NCBI GenBank assembly: GCA_039090855.1
Contig: CM077025.1
Location: forward strand, 98,622,489-98,686,488
Direction: 5' to 3'
Length of the DNA stretch: 64,000 nt
DNA from: Macrothele yani
Lineage: Eukaryota; Arthropoda; Arachnida; Araneae; Macrothelidae
In this document: piece by piece, positions 43,833 through 55,198 of the stretch
Layout of the letters: each line of letters opens with the position of its first letter
How positions within the stretch are numbered: position 1 is the stretch's first letter
Notes under the pieces: model-generated
What the model was told of the DNA's origin: nothing
Database searches by the model: none
The model's input: only the letters and a program-made list of their open reading frames with translations
Program-made: the position numbers and the translations under genes

Positions 43833-46118
43833 CACCTTTGGCCTTAATGCATGCACTGACCCTTCGAGACATGTTTTCGAGAAAGTTTTGGAACACAGCG
43901 ATAGGTGTAGAGACGGAGCTCGTATGTTAATTAGCATATGCTTATGCCAACCTTGCTCCCACGTGTTTGAGAAGATTGTCCCACAGCATGCGAAATAAAA
44001 TAAGGTTCTTTTACAAATAAAACTATTTATCAGCAAATGCTGATGACAGCCCGGCGTTTTTTTCTCTCTCAGCTTTTTATAAATATATCTGCTATTCAAG
44101 TGAGGGGAGGGTAGAATAGTAGACAAACATTGAGGCATCAAATATTCATTAGGCCCAAGTGCTAAACTTAACAATTTTATTGTTTCAGGGTTCGGCCACT
44201 ATTGTTCTCTAGCACGGCCTACTTCAGTTGCTACCGACTCAGTACTTCGAAAAATTCGTCTTCCGTCTCATGAGCCTTACTCAATAGTCAGTTCGTTCCC
44301 TAAACGCTTATCCTATCACGTAAACAAGAGCCTCCACCGGCATGCTTCGTTTCGTACACGTTACACTCTTTTCTCTTTCTAACAATAAAAGAAAGGCTTC
44401 CTTTCCGCGCACGTGGTCCTCACTCTTAAACGACAGCCCTTACCGGCATAAATCGTTTCGTACACGCCGCACACTTCTCTCCTGTCCAACGTAAACGAAA
44501 AGGCTTAATGCCTCATCTCAGCACACGTGGACTTCACAGAATGCATCTCCCGGATTCTACACCTGAGGAAAAACACTTCCTGCTCCTACGAGCACTCAAC
44601 GCCAATTCCTTCTTCTCCGACGTAAAATTTCCGAAGATACAACTTCCTCGCTCCCCATTGGCTCCTGCTTTCCTCCTACTTTGCGGCGGTCACGTGCTTC
44701 CCTGGTGTGGAGCGCGCTCAAAATGGCTGTCTCACCCTCTCGGCAGCACCCCTACACCCTTCCGTGCCTTCCGACTTCTAACCTAACCTTTGACCTCCTC
44801 TTGCGTGACCCCGAAGCGTCCTTGAGCCTCTCCTGTTTCTGCGCCCCTGCAAACCTGAGATCGCCCCGGCTAGGAACAATAGCTGTGGCCTCTGTGAATA
44901 CATAGAATAACAACTGCATACATTGGAATGTCGTCGAAACACTGCATTCCTCAGACGTCTGGCGTCTTGTTATTTCAACATTGTTTTCGTGCGTGTCTTC
45001 GCCCAAAATGGCGATCGTTAATTGTTTCTCGCAGGTGATCTTCAAACACACATGAGCTTGACTGGAATATTTACATTTCCATGAAATTACATAATTTAAT
45101 GTCCATCACATAATTCCATAATATTTCAGTCTCTATAAATTATGCAAATTAGCGTCCATTACTTAGTTTATGCAAGCGATTAATTCTTCGCCCCTACAGA
45201 TAGGTATGCGCTTCCATTCAGTACACAATGCTGCCGCTAACTGTTGCTTTATAGTAGTAGGCCTTGGTTACAAACTTCTTATGCGACGCTCTAATTCATC
45301 CCATAGGGGCTCTATGGGATTAAGATCAGGGCTATGTGCTGGCCAGTCCACACACGATACGGAATTATCGTCAAACCACGCCGGAACAGTCCTTGCTTTA
45401 TAGCTCGGCTGGGTTCCATAGTATTGCCACAGAGTTGGTAGGGCATAATTATCCAGAAAATCGAGGTAGACGTGCTGGTTAACAGGTTTGTCCACGATAA
45501 CCAATGGGCCGGGACAATACCACGAAAAACACCCCCACACGAGTACACTGCCAGCTCCAAACTTGACCGTAGGAACAGTACACTGTATTAAATATGGTTC
45601 CTCCGACTGCCGCCATACTCACACACGGCCATCAGACTGATGGATCTTGTATCTGGATTCATCAGTCCGTAGGACCCGTTTCCATTCTACGGTCCACGAT
45701 AAATGTTTTTTACACCATGCTAAACGACGAGTATAGCATTCCGAGTGGAAATGAAAGGCTTATGAGCAGCCGCACGACAACGGTAACACATTGAAGGAAG
45801 TTCTCTGCGAATGGTACGTGTGCATACCGAGGTTCCACCATTTTTACTCACCTGTACACTAAGATCTTTTGCAGTACTCCGTCGATTAGCTGTAACGACT
45901 TTCTTGAGGATTCGATGTTCTCTATCACTGATTTTCTATGGTCTGTCGGTACGTTTTGCTGCTTCAGGCACGCCACGTGTCTTCCGCTTATTCAGTACAT
46001 CCAAAACAGTTGACTTGGGTATGTTTAAACGCCTCTCATTTTCTCTTATGGACAACCCACTAATATAACACCTAACAATATTTTCTTTCTCAAAGTCAGT
46101 TCTCTCTCGCCGCGACAT
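43833..46118 (-). pseudogene. Tc1 transposase pseudogene interrupted by a solo LTR
   Basis: Minus strand: start MSRRERTDFEKENIVRCYIS with an HTH (NIPKSTVLDVLNKRKTRGVP), then decayed sequence. An open block at 45540-45268 carries MWGCFSWYCPGPLVIV and SPDLNPIEPLWDELERR (E of DD34E). The C-terminal tail (ENMSRRVSACIKAKGVPTPY) lies at about 43900-43826, beyond the solo LTR. The second catalytic region near 45370 reads WFDDNSVSC instead of a DN-A-P-H motif. Dead copy. Confidence 0.82.
43906..45198. mobile_element. solo-LTR-like insertion, 1.29 kb, 6-bp TSD
   Basis: Begins TGTAGAGACGG and ends CGCCCCTACA (TGTAG...CTACA inverted ends), flanked by GATAGG at 43900-43905 and 45199-45204. It interrupts the C-terminal codons of the Tc1 transposase. 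No coding domain inside; the parent element is unknown. A CpG-bearing GC-richer section lies at 44480-44900. Confidence 0.75.
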
Positions 46119-46267
46119 TTTACTCAACCTCACGGTGCGATATGATCGCGGTCAGCTGTAGACTTGTTTTTATACCGTTTGCAGCTGTACCGCGCATCTT
46201 AATAAAGCAGCGGTTCTGTTCATTTGCTTTTGAAGGGGTGTCCGGTGACTTTTGTTAATATAGTGTA

Positions 46268-46777
46268 GCTGCGATCCCGCGAGAGTCGTCACATTATTTT
46301 GTTCGTTCGTTCCATAGAATAAAACACTTGAAACAAATGTATAATTCCGACCCTTTTGTAACAATAACAAAAACAAACAGTTTATTTCACTAAACTATGT
46401 GGCTTCAGACTTATCGAAGGGCAGATTAGCCCAATACTTTATTGACTTGGTCTCCGTCCATGGTATAATGGACCTTAGAGTCAAACCTCCGCTTTTTGTA
46501 CACCGATGCCACTGCTACGTGACGCAAAACTAACCACTCTACTAAAACGTGTCGTTCTCCAATTTTTCACGACCCGACCACTCTCTTAAAAACCAAGGTC
46601 CCGTCCTTCTCTTTTCCACTTCCAAAGGTGACCCTTCTCTCTTAAAAACTTTAGAAAATCTCCAATCTCCCTTATCGGATTTCGGAGTTAATCCTCACTT
46701 ACGTGGGGCTACCTGCAAACACCGTTAAACTTGCGTTTCTCTCATGAACGCACCCTTGAAATAATCCCATTGCCCCA
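46268..46777. other. no gene recognised
   Basis: Unassigned sequence between the Tc1 relic and SINE B; no supported coding frame. Confidence 0.5.
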
Positions 46778-46787
46778 CAAGACAGGT

Positions 46788-47109
46788 ATAGATCAGATCC
46801 GATCATATGTAAAGGATTTCAGGAAGGGAGTGTCTGACCCCAGGTCTTAAACAACCCTTAGAAACAGGAAACTAGAAGATTTGGGCTACAGTGCCCGATA
46901 GGAAAGTCACACGGAAGCGAGGTAGAAAGGGGGAGCAATACTCCCTTATTTATCATCGGGAGTCCAGTTCCCGGGGTCCGACGACTTAACGTGCCCATCC
47001 GACGCATGGCGGATATTTAGTAGCTTGAGCGTTCGTACCTGCCTGGGATCGAGTCTGAGGTTTCTCCGTGGCAGTTACTAACGCTGACCACTAGGCCATC
47101 CGCGGCCCT
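46788..47109 (-). mobile_element. SINE family B (copy 2) with 10-bp TSD
   Basis: Minus-oriented copy of the family at 31232-31554. Head GGCCGCGGATGGCCTAGTGG (minus strand), B-box GACTCGATCCC, tail ATGATCGGATCTGATCTAT. Flanked by CAAGACAGGT at 46778-46787 and 47110-47119. Confidence 0.93.
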
Positions 47110-47119
47110 CAAGACAGGT

Positions 47120-47590
47120 GCAATACAGGTCAAATACTTATGTACTTAATCGATTGTAATGAATCTAATCGTGTGTATCTGACAGCAACAGCCTTAAAAC
47201 ATGCTGGTTTCGTCCGCTCTGCCCGAAAATGGCACGAACAAAGAAATTTCACGTGGGAATGAGCATATGCATACACATTTACAAATATTTTTCATGACTT
47301 GGGGACTACAGATAATCTTGCGTGAACAAAAACGGAAAGGCAAACAGGTAATATACGTCACATCGCAGCTGTGATTGTAGGTTTTGCGCAGTTTTTAAAA
47401 TAACTTTAACTTTCAGGAACAAGCTCTCGCCTGTTTCAGAAGCAGGTTCTGATTAATTTCGGTGTCAGGTTTTAGAGAGATTATTAGTGTTATTCATTGG
47501 TGTAGAACAGCCTTAACGGCGCTAAGGCACTATATTTCTAACTTAGATGTGACAGTTTCGCTGCCAATGCCTTATTTCTATTTGATCTTC
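47120..47590. other. no gene recognised
   Basis: Unassigned spacer upstream of the strong hairpin. Confidence 0.5.
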
Positions 47591-47716
47591 CGATGAAATG
47601 GTCGCCAAGTGTTGGTATCGTCATACCATCCCCTCTCACCATGAGAAAGGCGAGGGCACGAAATCGCTCTGCAGGTTTCGGATCAACCGACACCAACACT
47701 CGGCGACCATTTCATC
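47591..47716. other. strong hairpin, 30-bp arms
   Basis: Arms 47591-47620 and 47687-47716 (CGATGAAATGGTCGCCRAGT core) pair at 28 of 30 positions around a 66-nt loop. It resembles a pre-miRNA-sized inverted repeat or a very short MITE; flanks show no obvious TSD. Confidence 0.8.
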
Positions 47717-47921
47717 GCAGGAGTATTTATTTCATTATTTGTGACATACTACAGAGGTGCAGCACGTGTCAAGACGACAAATTTGCAACGATACACTCCG
47801 TCGGTGTAGCTTAGTCAGCTAGGGCAACTCACTCCAGAGCAGTGTTTCTTTCAGGACTTTTCGGCCGGGGAGGGGGTGGGTGGAACCTTAGAAGAGGCAA
47901 GTTTTCCATTTCCTATGTATA
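47717..47921. other. spacer, nothing recognised
   Basis: Includes GGTGTAGCTTAGTCAGCTAG near 47801, faintly A-box-like but with no B-box downstream. Confidence 0.4.
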
Positions 47922-47923
47922 TA

Positions 47924-49321
47924 CACCGCTTGCCACCCAAAATGCAACACCAAGAAGGACACGAGATAGCATAGCCAGATTCACTGGACACATAACAACA
48001 GATACAAAGATGAAACGATTGAGCTTACAGGCCCGCGCGACTTGCGGAACACGCAGATATCAATAGTTCGTGTGGCCCTTCATCGCTGGCAATAACAGCC
48101 GCTACACGGCGCAGCATCGAATGAAAGAGGCTTTGGACGTGGGTTTGGGATATGTTGGTTCAGGCTGCTTCCACACATTGCAACAGTTCATCAGGCGTAG
48201 CCGCGGGTGGTGCTTGCCGAGGAACTCGGTTGCCGATCAGCGACCAGACGTGTTCGATGGGCGACATATCGGGAGATCAGGCTGGCCGCGCCAGCAGTGA
48301 CATCTGGTGGGCCGTGAAGAGTTGTTGCACATTGCGTGCCTCGTGCGGGCGCGCTTTGCCCTGATGAAACGTGGCCGCTGGCAGGTCATGCAGGTAAGGG
48401 AGGACTTCAGGCTCCAAAACGTCGGTGATGTAGCGGTGGCCGTTGAATGTACTGGCGATGCGTACCAAAGGGGTGCGGGTGTCATATCCAATTGCGCCCC
48501 AAACCATAACCCCAGGCGACAGACCGGTATGGGGATGAATAATAAAGGCGCCATACAGTCTCTCGCCGCGGTGCCGCCACAAGCAGATCCGACCATCGTA
48601 GTGTTGCTGGCAGAAGCGGGGTTCGTCGGAGAAGACAATGTCGTGCCATTCCGTAGTCCAGGTGCGGCGATCAACGGCCCACCGCCGCTGACATTCACTG
48701 GTGGTGTAACGTCAATAGTTATCGGAGCAATGGGCGCCGGGCGACAAGTCCCCGCTCCTGCAGACGATGTCGAACGGTACGTGCTAACACAGGTTGTTGC
48801 GCAACACACCCTGATTCCTGCACTAACGTTTGTGATGTGGCGGTGTGAGCCGTCAATGCCCGCCGCACAACATGCCGGTCCTCTCGTTCGGTGGTGTGCC
48901 GCGGCTGCGGCAATCGCTCACGTCAGTCCGTCAGTCTCTCCTGCACCCACCGAATCCATACTCGCCTCACTGTGGCTGGATGTCGTCCCACACGGACGCC
49001 AATGTCTCGGTACCGCGATAAGCCAATATTCGTCCTCTGTCGAACTCCGAAACGTGCTGGAATGACTGCCGTATTCTGCAACGAGGCATCAGGAAGCTTC
49101 CCAGGCACAGGTACGGCAGCACAACACACTTCCACTACTTACACCCCGCCTTCTGTGCACCCTTCTTATAGTGCTTCTCGGTGGCGTGCCGGGCGCACAT
49201 GATTTGCTTATGCCCTGCAATGCTAATCGTTTGCATGTCCTCTCGCGGTCGACGCATGCTGCGAATTTCAGGCTAATCAGATGTTTCCTTCTTGGTGTTG
49301 CATTTTGGATGGCCAGCAGTG
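47924..49321 (-). mobile_element. Tc1-like transposon, copy 2 of the 22970 family
   Basis: Ends CACCGCTTGCCACCCAAAAT and ATTTTGGATGGCCAGCAGTG, with TA at 47922-47923 and 49322-49323. The minus strand encodes a decayed transposase: EWHDIVFSDE-type sequence near 48650, HRYITDVLEPEVLPYLHDLP (48277-48582) and FHQGKARPHEARNVQQLF, where DNARPH has become GKARPH, so the second catalytic Asp is lost. Several frameshifts. Right end adjoins an (AT)n tract. Confidence 0.9.
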
Positions 49322-49433
49322 TATATATATATATATATATATATACTATTTAAGAAGATACAAAAGCAATAAGAATTTTTCAACCAATATTCCTAAAACG
49401 ACATAGTAAAACTATATATATATATATATACAA
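49322..49433. repeat. (TA)n tracts around TE junctions
   Basis: Two TATATA runs (49322-49343 and about 49413-49430) separated by ~70 bp. They sit between the Tc1 end and the truncated RTE start. Confidence 0.85.
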
Positions 49434-51957
49434 GGCTCAAATTATTCAAAGTTATGCACCCACCACAAGTCATCCTGAAGAAGAAATTGAAGGATTTTAT
49501 GAGGATTTTCGTCATCTAAATAACAAAGGTAAGCAGCACTTGAAGATAATTATGGGAGATTTCAATGCAAAAATAGGGCAACGGCAACAGAATGAAACTT
49601 CAGTAGGTAAATTCGGTCACGGGAACAGAAACCAGCGTGGAAATACTCTCGTTGAGTTTGCAGAGGCAGAAGGGTTTTTCATCTTGAACTCCTTTTTCAA
49701 GAAAAAGCCACAAAGGAAATGGACATGGAGACATCCAAATGGGAGGACAAGTGAAATTGGTTTTATTATGTGTAACAAAAAATTAGTCATAGAAGACTGC
49801 AGTGTGCTAAACAAGTTCAACACAGGTAGTGACCATAGATTGGTGAGATGTAAGATGCATCTCAACACTAAACTCGAACGTGGCAAGCTCATAAGACAAA
49901 CAAGATGCATTGACATAACCAACCTTCAAAAACACCATAATACCTTCAAATTGGAACTGAAGAACAGATTCTCTGCTTTAGAAGGCCTAACATCGGAAGA
50001 AGTGGATATTTCTGAAGTTAACAGAAAAGTAACCAAAGCTCTTATGGAAACAGCAACAAAATTAGCTGGGTCTAAGAACAATTTGCATGTGAACAAATTA
50101 TCAGAAAAACCAAAATGTTGATGCAAAAAAGAAGAGTGATGAGAACAACTAAAGAAGATGTGACTTCGAAAGTAGAATACATAGAGCTATGCAAGACAGT
50201 ACGAAAAAGTATCACTAAAGACGTAAGGAAATTCAACTGTGAACTAGTGAGGAAAGCAATTGAAAACAACCAAAGCCTAAAGATAGCAAAGAGACATCTT
50301 AGTAAGGGAAGAAAACAGATTACGGCACTGAGAAAAGAAGATGGTTCTGTAACAAGAAATAGAGGCGAAATTTTGACAAGAGTGAAAGATTTCTACTCCA
50401 AATTATATGAAAGAGATGATACATGTACTCCAGACATCATGAAAGGTACCAGTACCAGAGTTCTTCCAGTCCTCCCAGCAGAAGTTGCACATGCAATCAA
50501 GAACATGAAACGGGGAAAAGCTCCAGGAGAAGATGGAATTACTGTAGACATCATACAAGAAGCAAGCGGAGAAATCGAAACAGTACTCGCCCAAATTTTC
50601 ACTCGATGCCTTAATGAAGGAAAGATTCCTGAGGATTGGAACACCGCTACAATGATCTTGCTACATAAAAAAAGTGACATTGAGGATCTCAGGAACTACA
50701 GACCAATCAGCCTCCTATCAGTGGTTTATAAAATCTTCACTAAAGTTCTTTCACACCGTTTGAATGTAACAATGGACATGGCTCAACCGAGAGAACAAGC
50801 TGGATTCAGGAGTGGCTAATGCACAATAGATCATATCCACGTATTGTGAGAACTAATTGAAAGAGCAAGAGAATATGAACTTCCATTGTGCATGGCTTTT
50901 ATCGATTATGAAAAAGCCTTTGATTCGGTGAAAGCATCAGCAGTTACAATGGCTCTGAAATCCTGCGGTATTGAAGATGCATATATTAATATTATTAATA
51001 ACATCTATGAAAATGCAGGTGCAAAGATTCGGCTGTTTCAAAATACAACACACATAAAAATTGGAGAGGGAGTGAGACAAGGTGACATCATATGTTCGAA
51101 GCTCTTTAATGCCAACATTGGAAAATGTCTTTCAATCACTGAACTGGGGAAACAAAGGGATAAAGATTAATGGAGATTATCTAACCCACCTTCGTTTTCC
51201 TGATGACATAGTCAGTTTTGCAACTACCCCATCAGAGCTGCAGAGTATGATCCAGGAACTTGCTGACAAGAGTAAAGAAGTGGGATTAAAAATGAACTTT
51301 CAGAAGACAAAAGTGATGTTCAATGCTTTTGCAATAAATGAAGATTTATCGATTGATGGAGAAAAGCTGAAGATAACAGACACGTAAGTTTATCTTTGGA
51401 CAGCAGATATCAAGTGAGGGTCACATTGGTGAAGAAATTAATCGGCGTACAAAACTTGCCTGGAGAGCTTTTGGAAGAAACAACATAATTTTCAAGAGCA
51501 ATATGCCATTATGTTTTAAAAGAAAAGTGTTTGATCAATGCATCCTTCCAGTGCTTACGTATGGTGCAGAGACGTGGACCTTAACTAAAAGAGACATACA
51601 ATGGCTGCAGATAACTCAAAGCAGCATGGAGAGGTGCATGCTTGGTGTAACCAGGAGAGATAAGAAGAGGAACTCGTGGATCCGAAAAATGACAAGAGTC
51701 GAAGACATCATGATTACAGTTAAATCTCTGAAATGGCAATGGGCTGGACATACTGCCAGAAGGACAGACCATCGATGGACAGCCGAAATTTTAGATTGGA
51801 TTCCGAGGGACAGAAAAAGACCCAGAAGAAGCCAACATGGGAGATGAGTGGATGAAATTCGAAAGTATGCGGGAGTGACATGGAGGAGACTGGCACAAGA
51901 CAGACCGTTGTGGAGGAAACTTGGGGAGACCGTCCAGCAGTGGATTGATAATGGTTG
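49434..51957 (+). pseudogene. RTE endonuclease-reverse transcriptase pseudogene
   Basis: Order: end of the APE-type endonuclease (IIQSYAPTTSHPEEE, IIMGDFNAKIG, SDHRLVRCKM; 49540-50121), a linker, RT fingers (KRGKAPGEDGI; NYRPISLLSVVYKIFTKVL) up to a TAA at 50817-50819, the palm (FIDYEKAFDSV with catalytic Asp; GEGVRQGDIIC) in 50886-51170, then RFPDDIV, where the usual ADD motif has Pro for Ala, and a C-terminal tail after a stop at 51386. A TGA near 51846 interrupts the basic tail. At least five breaks. The first methionine of each block is incidental. Confidence 0.88.
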
Positions 51958-51982
51958 ACAATGATAATGATGATAATGATAT
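49434..51982 (+). mobile_element. RTE-like non-LTR retrotransposon, longest copy
   Basis: 5'-truncated in the endonuclease domain and ends with a GATAATGATGATAAT tail. It aligns with the fragments at 1-212 and 9515-10245. Carries EN and RT domains in one broken frame. Confidence 0.9.
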
Positions 51983-52205
51983 AATATTTAACTTCTACAT
52001 CTACATTTATAGAAGTAGCTACTATATATACAAGGTTTGTCCGGAAAGTAATGAGACCACTTTTCTTGGGTCAATCAGAAGGGCCGGAGGGCGGAGTCTC
52101 CGGGAGTGACGGGTGGCGGGGTATGTTAAGTAAATAATCGATGTCTCGTCATTTGGCTCTGAGCTTTGTGAGGGTCAGCTGTGTGAGCGTCGCGTAACGG
52201 TCAAA

Positions 52206-53220
52206 ATGCAGAAGAGTGTCAAACAGCGATACGAGGTAAAGTTTCGTGTTAAACTTGAAAATTCCGCTACCAAGACGCTTGCTATGACACAGAAAGCACA
52301 CGGAAAAGATGCTTTATCGAAAGCACAAGTGTTTCGGTGGCACAAAACGTTCACAGAGGGAAGACAGAACGTCGAGGATGAGCCACGCCCAGGGCGCCCT
52401 TCAACGTCTCACACATCGGACAATGTGGAAAAGGTGAAAGCGGTTTTGGACTCTGACCGACGTCTGAGTGTTAGATTGGTAGCAGAGCACGTGGGACTCG
52501 CGAAATCCATTGTGCATGAAATCATCACGCAAGAATTGCAGATGCGGAAAGTTTGCGCCAAATTGTTTCCTAAGGTTTTGACCGATGAACAGAGGAACAA
52601 CCTTGTGTCGATTTCTGGTGAGCTTGTGGACCATGTGAGGAGTGAACCTGGTTTTTTTTTGGAGAAAGTGATAACAGGTGATGAATCCGGAGACGAAAAG
52701 ACAGAGCTCAGAGTGGCACACTCCCGAGTCTCCTCGACCAAAGAAGGCTCGAATGTGCAAATCGAAGATGCAATGTGCCAATCGAAGAGACAACACATTT
52801 ACAGTCAAAGAAGACAATCGATGCTCATTGTCTTCTTTGACTGTAAAGGTGTTGTCCATAAGGAGTTCGTACCACCCGGACAAACGGTCAACGTTGCATT
52901 TTACGTGGAAGTGCTTCAACGGCTGAAGAACAGAGTAGCGCGCGTCCGCCCGGAGATCACCAACACTTCGGTTCTTCACCACGATAATACGCCGAGCCAT
53001 GCGTCGCTGAGAGTTTCTGGCGAAACACAACGTGGCAACGCTGCCCCAAGCTCCCTACAGCCCGAACTTGGCCCAGGCTGACTTCTTTTTGTTTCCCCGG
53101 CTCAAATCCAGCCTGAAAGGACACCATTTTGGGACTGTTACAAACGTGCAAACTGCCGCGACGAGTGCTTTGAAAGCGATCCCTGTTCCCGACTTTCAAA
53201 AAAGCTTTGCGGCGTGGTAG
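52206..53220 (+). pseudogene. mariner transposase pseudogene
   Basis: Starts MQKSVKQRYEVKFRVKLENS; HTH region with RWHKTFTEGRQNVEDEPRPG and SVRLVAEHVGLAKSIVHEII; KVITGDES (first Asp); VLHHDNTPSHASLRV (second Asp); then, after a frameshift near 53010, PYSPNLAQADFFLFPRLKSS (third Asp) and the C-terminus at 53220. Residues after GDES to about 52785 do not match the family well and end in a perfect inverted repeat (52790-52855), so the middle has been rearranged. All three catalytic Asp remain. Confidence 0.88.
52790..52855. repeat. 29-bp inverted repeat inside the mariner transposase
   Basis: Arms 52790-52818 and 52827-52855 (CAGTCAAAGAAGACAAT / ATTGTCTTCTTTGACTG cores) match at 28 of 29 positions with an 8-nt loop. 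The right arm encodes the expected VFFDCKGVV segment, so the left arm is probably a template-switched inverted copy. Confidence 0.9.
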
Positions 53221-53340
53221 AACCGCTGTATTGATTGATGTTCAAGGATATTATTTCGAGGAATTTTAATGTCATGTAAGTATAACTTTAATTAAACGTC
53301 TGTTATTGAATGAGTCTCATTACTTTCTGGACAGACCTTG

Positions 53341-53990
53341 TATGAGGAAATATTCAGAGTGTGAACCAGGGGCCTTGCCCCCCCCTCCCCCTCCGAAAAC
53401 ATTTCATTTTTTAAGTTTTTGGTTAAAATGCTACTTACATTAGGAAAAAAAAAGGCTTTAATTCAATAAAAAGGCATCAACTTACTTTTAAAAAAATATT
53501 TTAATTTTTCTAGTATTATTCATTAACTTTAATTTTGTTCTGATGGATTTCAAAACTTAATTTTTCGTCGTCCCCCTTCCCACGAAAAAACAATTGTATA
53601 TACGCCCCTGATATAGAAATTCCTTCAAACATTTCAAGAACACATAGTTACATTTGTAGAAGTAACTAATTTATATATAGTACAGGGGCATATTTAGAGT
53701 GGGAACCAGGGGCCCTCCCCCCCCTCCCTCCGAAAGTGTTTCATTTTTTAAGATTTTGGCTAAAGTATGACTTACATTAGGAAGAAAATTCTTTAATTTA
53801 ATAAAAATGCATCACCTTACGTTAGAAAAAAATGTTTTAATTTTTCTTTTATTTTTCATTAACTTTAATTTTGTTCTGATGGATTTCGAAAATTTCCATT
53901 TTTGGTCGTCCCGCTTCCCCCGAAAATAATTGTATATGCGCCTCTGATATATAGAAATTCCTTCAAACATATCAAGAACACACTTTCTTC
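53341..53990. repeat. tandemly duplicated MITE-like ~330-bp unit
   Basis: Two units share GAACCAGGGGCC, a C-run, ATTAACTTTAATTTTGTTCTGATGG in parts, and ATACGCCCCTGATAT; the second begins at about 53643. CAGGGGCATATTTAG (53684) and the reverse of its right end (CAGAGGCGCATATAC) look like short hAT-type TIRs. The left unit's start continues across the mariner insertion from 51990-52030. Confidence 0.75.
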
Positions 53991-54713
53991 AGCCAAATGA
54001 GGGGGTGGGGGTGGGGGGTAAGGATGTGAGTGAATGTTGGTTTCGGCAGGCTTGAAAATTTTATCTACTAAAATGCATTCAACACTCTCCCGTTCCTGAA
54101 TCGCGATTTCCTGACTATGATGCATGATTAGTCTACTTATTATATTTTGAAGAATGGCATGCGTCTTAATACACTTTTTAGCAAAATAAATTATAACTTG
54201 AACAGATATTAAAAATAAATCATAATTGGAGAAATATTTGTAGCATCAAAAGAAACCCAACTTTCTTTTTCATTACAGCCTGAATTTATTAACATTTGGT
54301 TCGGTAACATAAAGTGTCTCCGAGGGGGCGAATGGTCGTTTCCGGGAGCACCTACTGAAATGAAAGTAATCCCCGTATCTCATTCTCTGATTTCTTATGG
54401 ACAACATAAAAAAATTCCTACATCCACCTTATAATCCGAGGGGAAACGGCGTGTTTTTCAGACGGAACAGATGTGAATGTATTACTTGTTACTAATACTT
54501 ATCTCCGTAGCAGAATCATGGCGACGTACGTCGCTGATTTTATTTTGGTCCTACAGACAAAAATGATATCCCCAGAATCCTATTAAATCCTCTCTTGTAG
54601 ACTCCCGATCATAGATGCATGTTTCTTCCGTCTTTCAGAACTTTCCGAAAACGGAAGTTAGACGGACTGAAGATTTTTCTCGTAACGGTATTTTTTCTTT
54701 CATCTCGCGATGT
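53991..54713. other. no gene recognised
   Basis: Contains a G-rich run (54001-54020). No TE or coding frame supported. Confidence 0.5.
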
Positions 54714-54778
54714 ACCCTGTGACGTGCCTGCCCAGCAGGACGCACACGACATAAAGGCAGATAGCAGCGATAACGAAC

Positions 54779-54850
54779 GTCCGCGTAGCTCAATTGGTAG
54801 AGCGACTTATTCCGGAATGAGGGGACCCGGGTTCGAGCCCCGGCGTGGAC
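54779..54850 (+). ncRNA. tRNA-like module, TRIM copy 2, 5' LTR
   Basis: Acceptor GTCCGCG/CGTGGAC, D arm GCTC/GAGC, A-box TAGCTCAATTGG, stem CTTAT/ATGAG with loop TCCGGA, T arm CCGGG TTCGAGC CCCGG. Relative to copy 1 the fourth acceptor pair is C-G instead of T-A. Confidence 0.75.
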
Positions 54851-55198
54851 AAAAATGACGGAGAAATTTACTTCGTTTTAATGGGGTCAGAACTTTCCGG
54901 ATGACCCGACTGTTCAAGATCTCGCAATGGTGTGATGTTCTTTCCACACCGCGAGATAGGAAAAATAAGATAATCCCTTCTGCAGCGCTTCGAAAAATAA
55001 ATGTGCGTAACGTTGCATTCCCCACACCAGATTGACTGGGAGTTCTCAAGTGCACGTTCTACAGAGGATGGCTGCCAGCGACAATTCATGGTCACGGCTG
55101 ACCCGTGGGCCATGCCCCCGGCCCTTTTTCGGGAGTGGGGAGATGTGACGTGCCTGCTTAGCAGGACGCACACGACATAAAGGCAGATGACAACGAAC

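Larger units (their letters stand above)
43759..46265 (-). mobile_element. Tc1-like transposon split by a solo LTR
   Basis: Left end CACTAAAGTCCCAGGACACC and the reverse complement of the right end (CACTATATTAACAAAAGTCACCGGACACC in parts) share CACTA...AAAGTC-C--GGACACC. TA lies at 43757-43758 and 46266-46267. Removing the insertion at 43906-45198 and one 6-bp TSD leaves ~1.2 kb. Confidence 0.85.
52031..53340 (+). mobile_element. mariner-like transposon, 1310 bp
   Basis: Ends CAAGGTTTGTCCGGAAAGTA and TACTTTCTGGACAGACCTTG are inverted repeats, extended by ATGAGAC/GTCTCAT. TA at 52029-52030 and 53341-53342. It is inserted in one unit of the local duplication 51990-53990. Confidence 0.95.

Noticed and set aside
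48307..49065. 252-residue plus-strand ORF
   Set aside because: It is antisense to the GC-rich Tc1 transposase relic; long antisense frames are common in such sequence.
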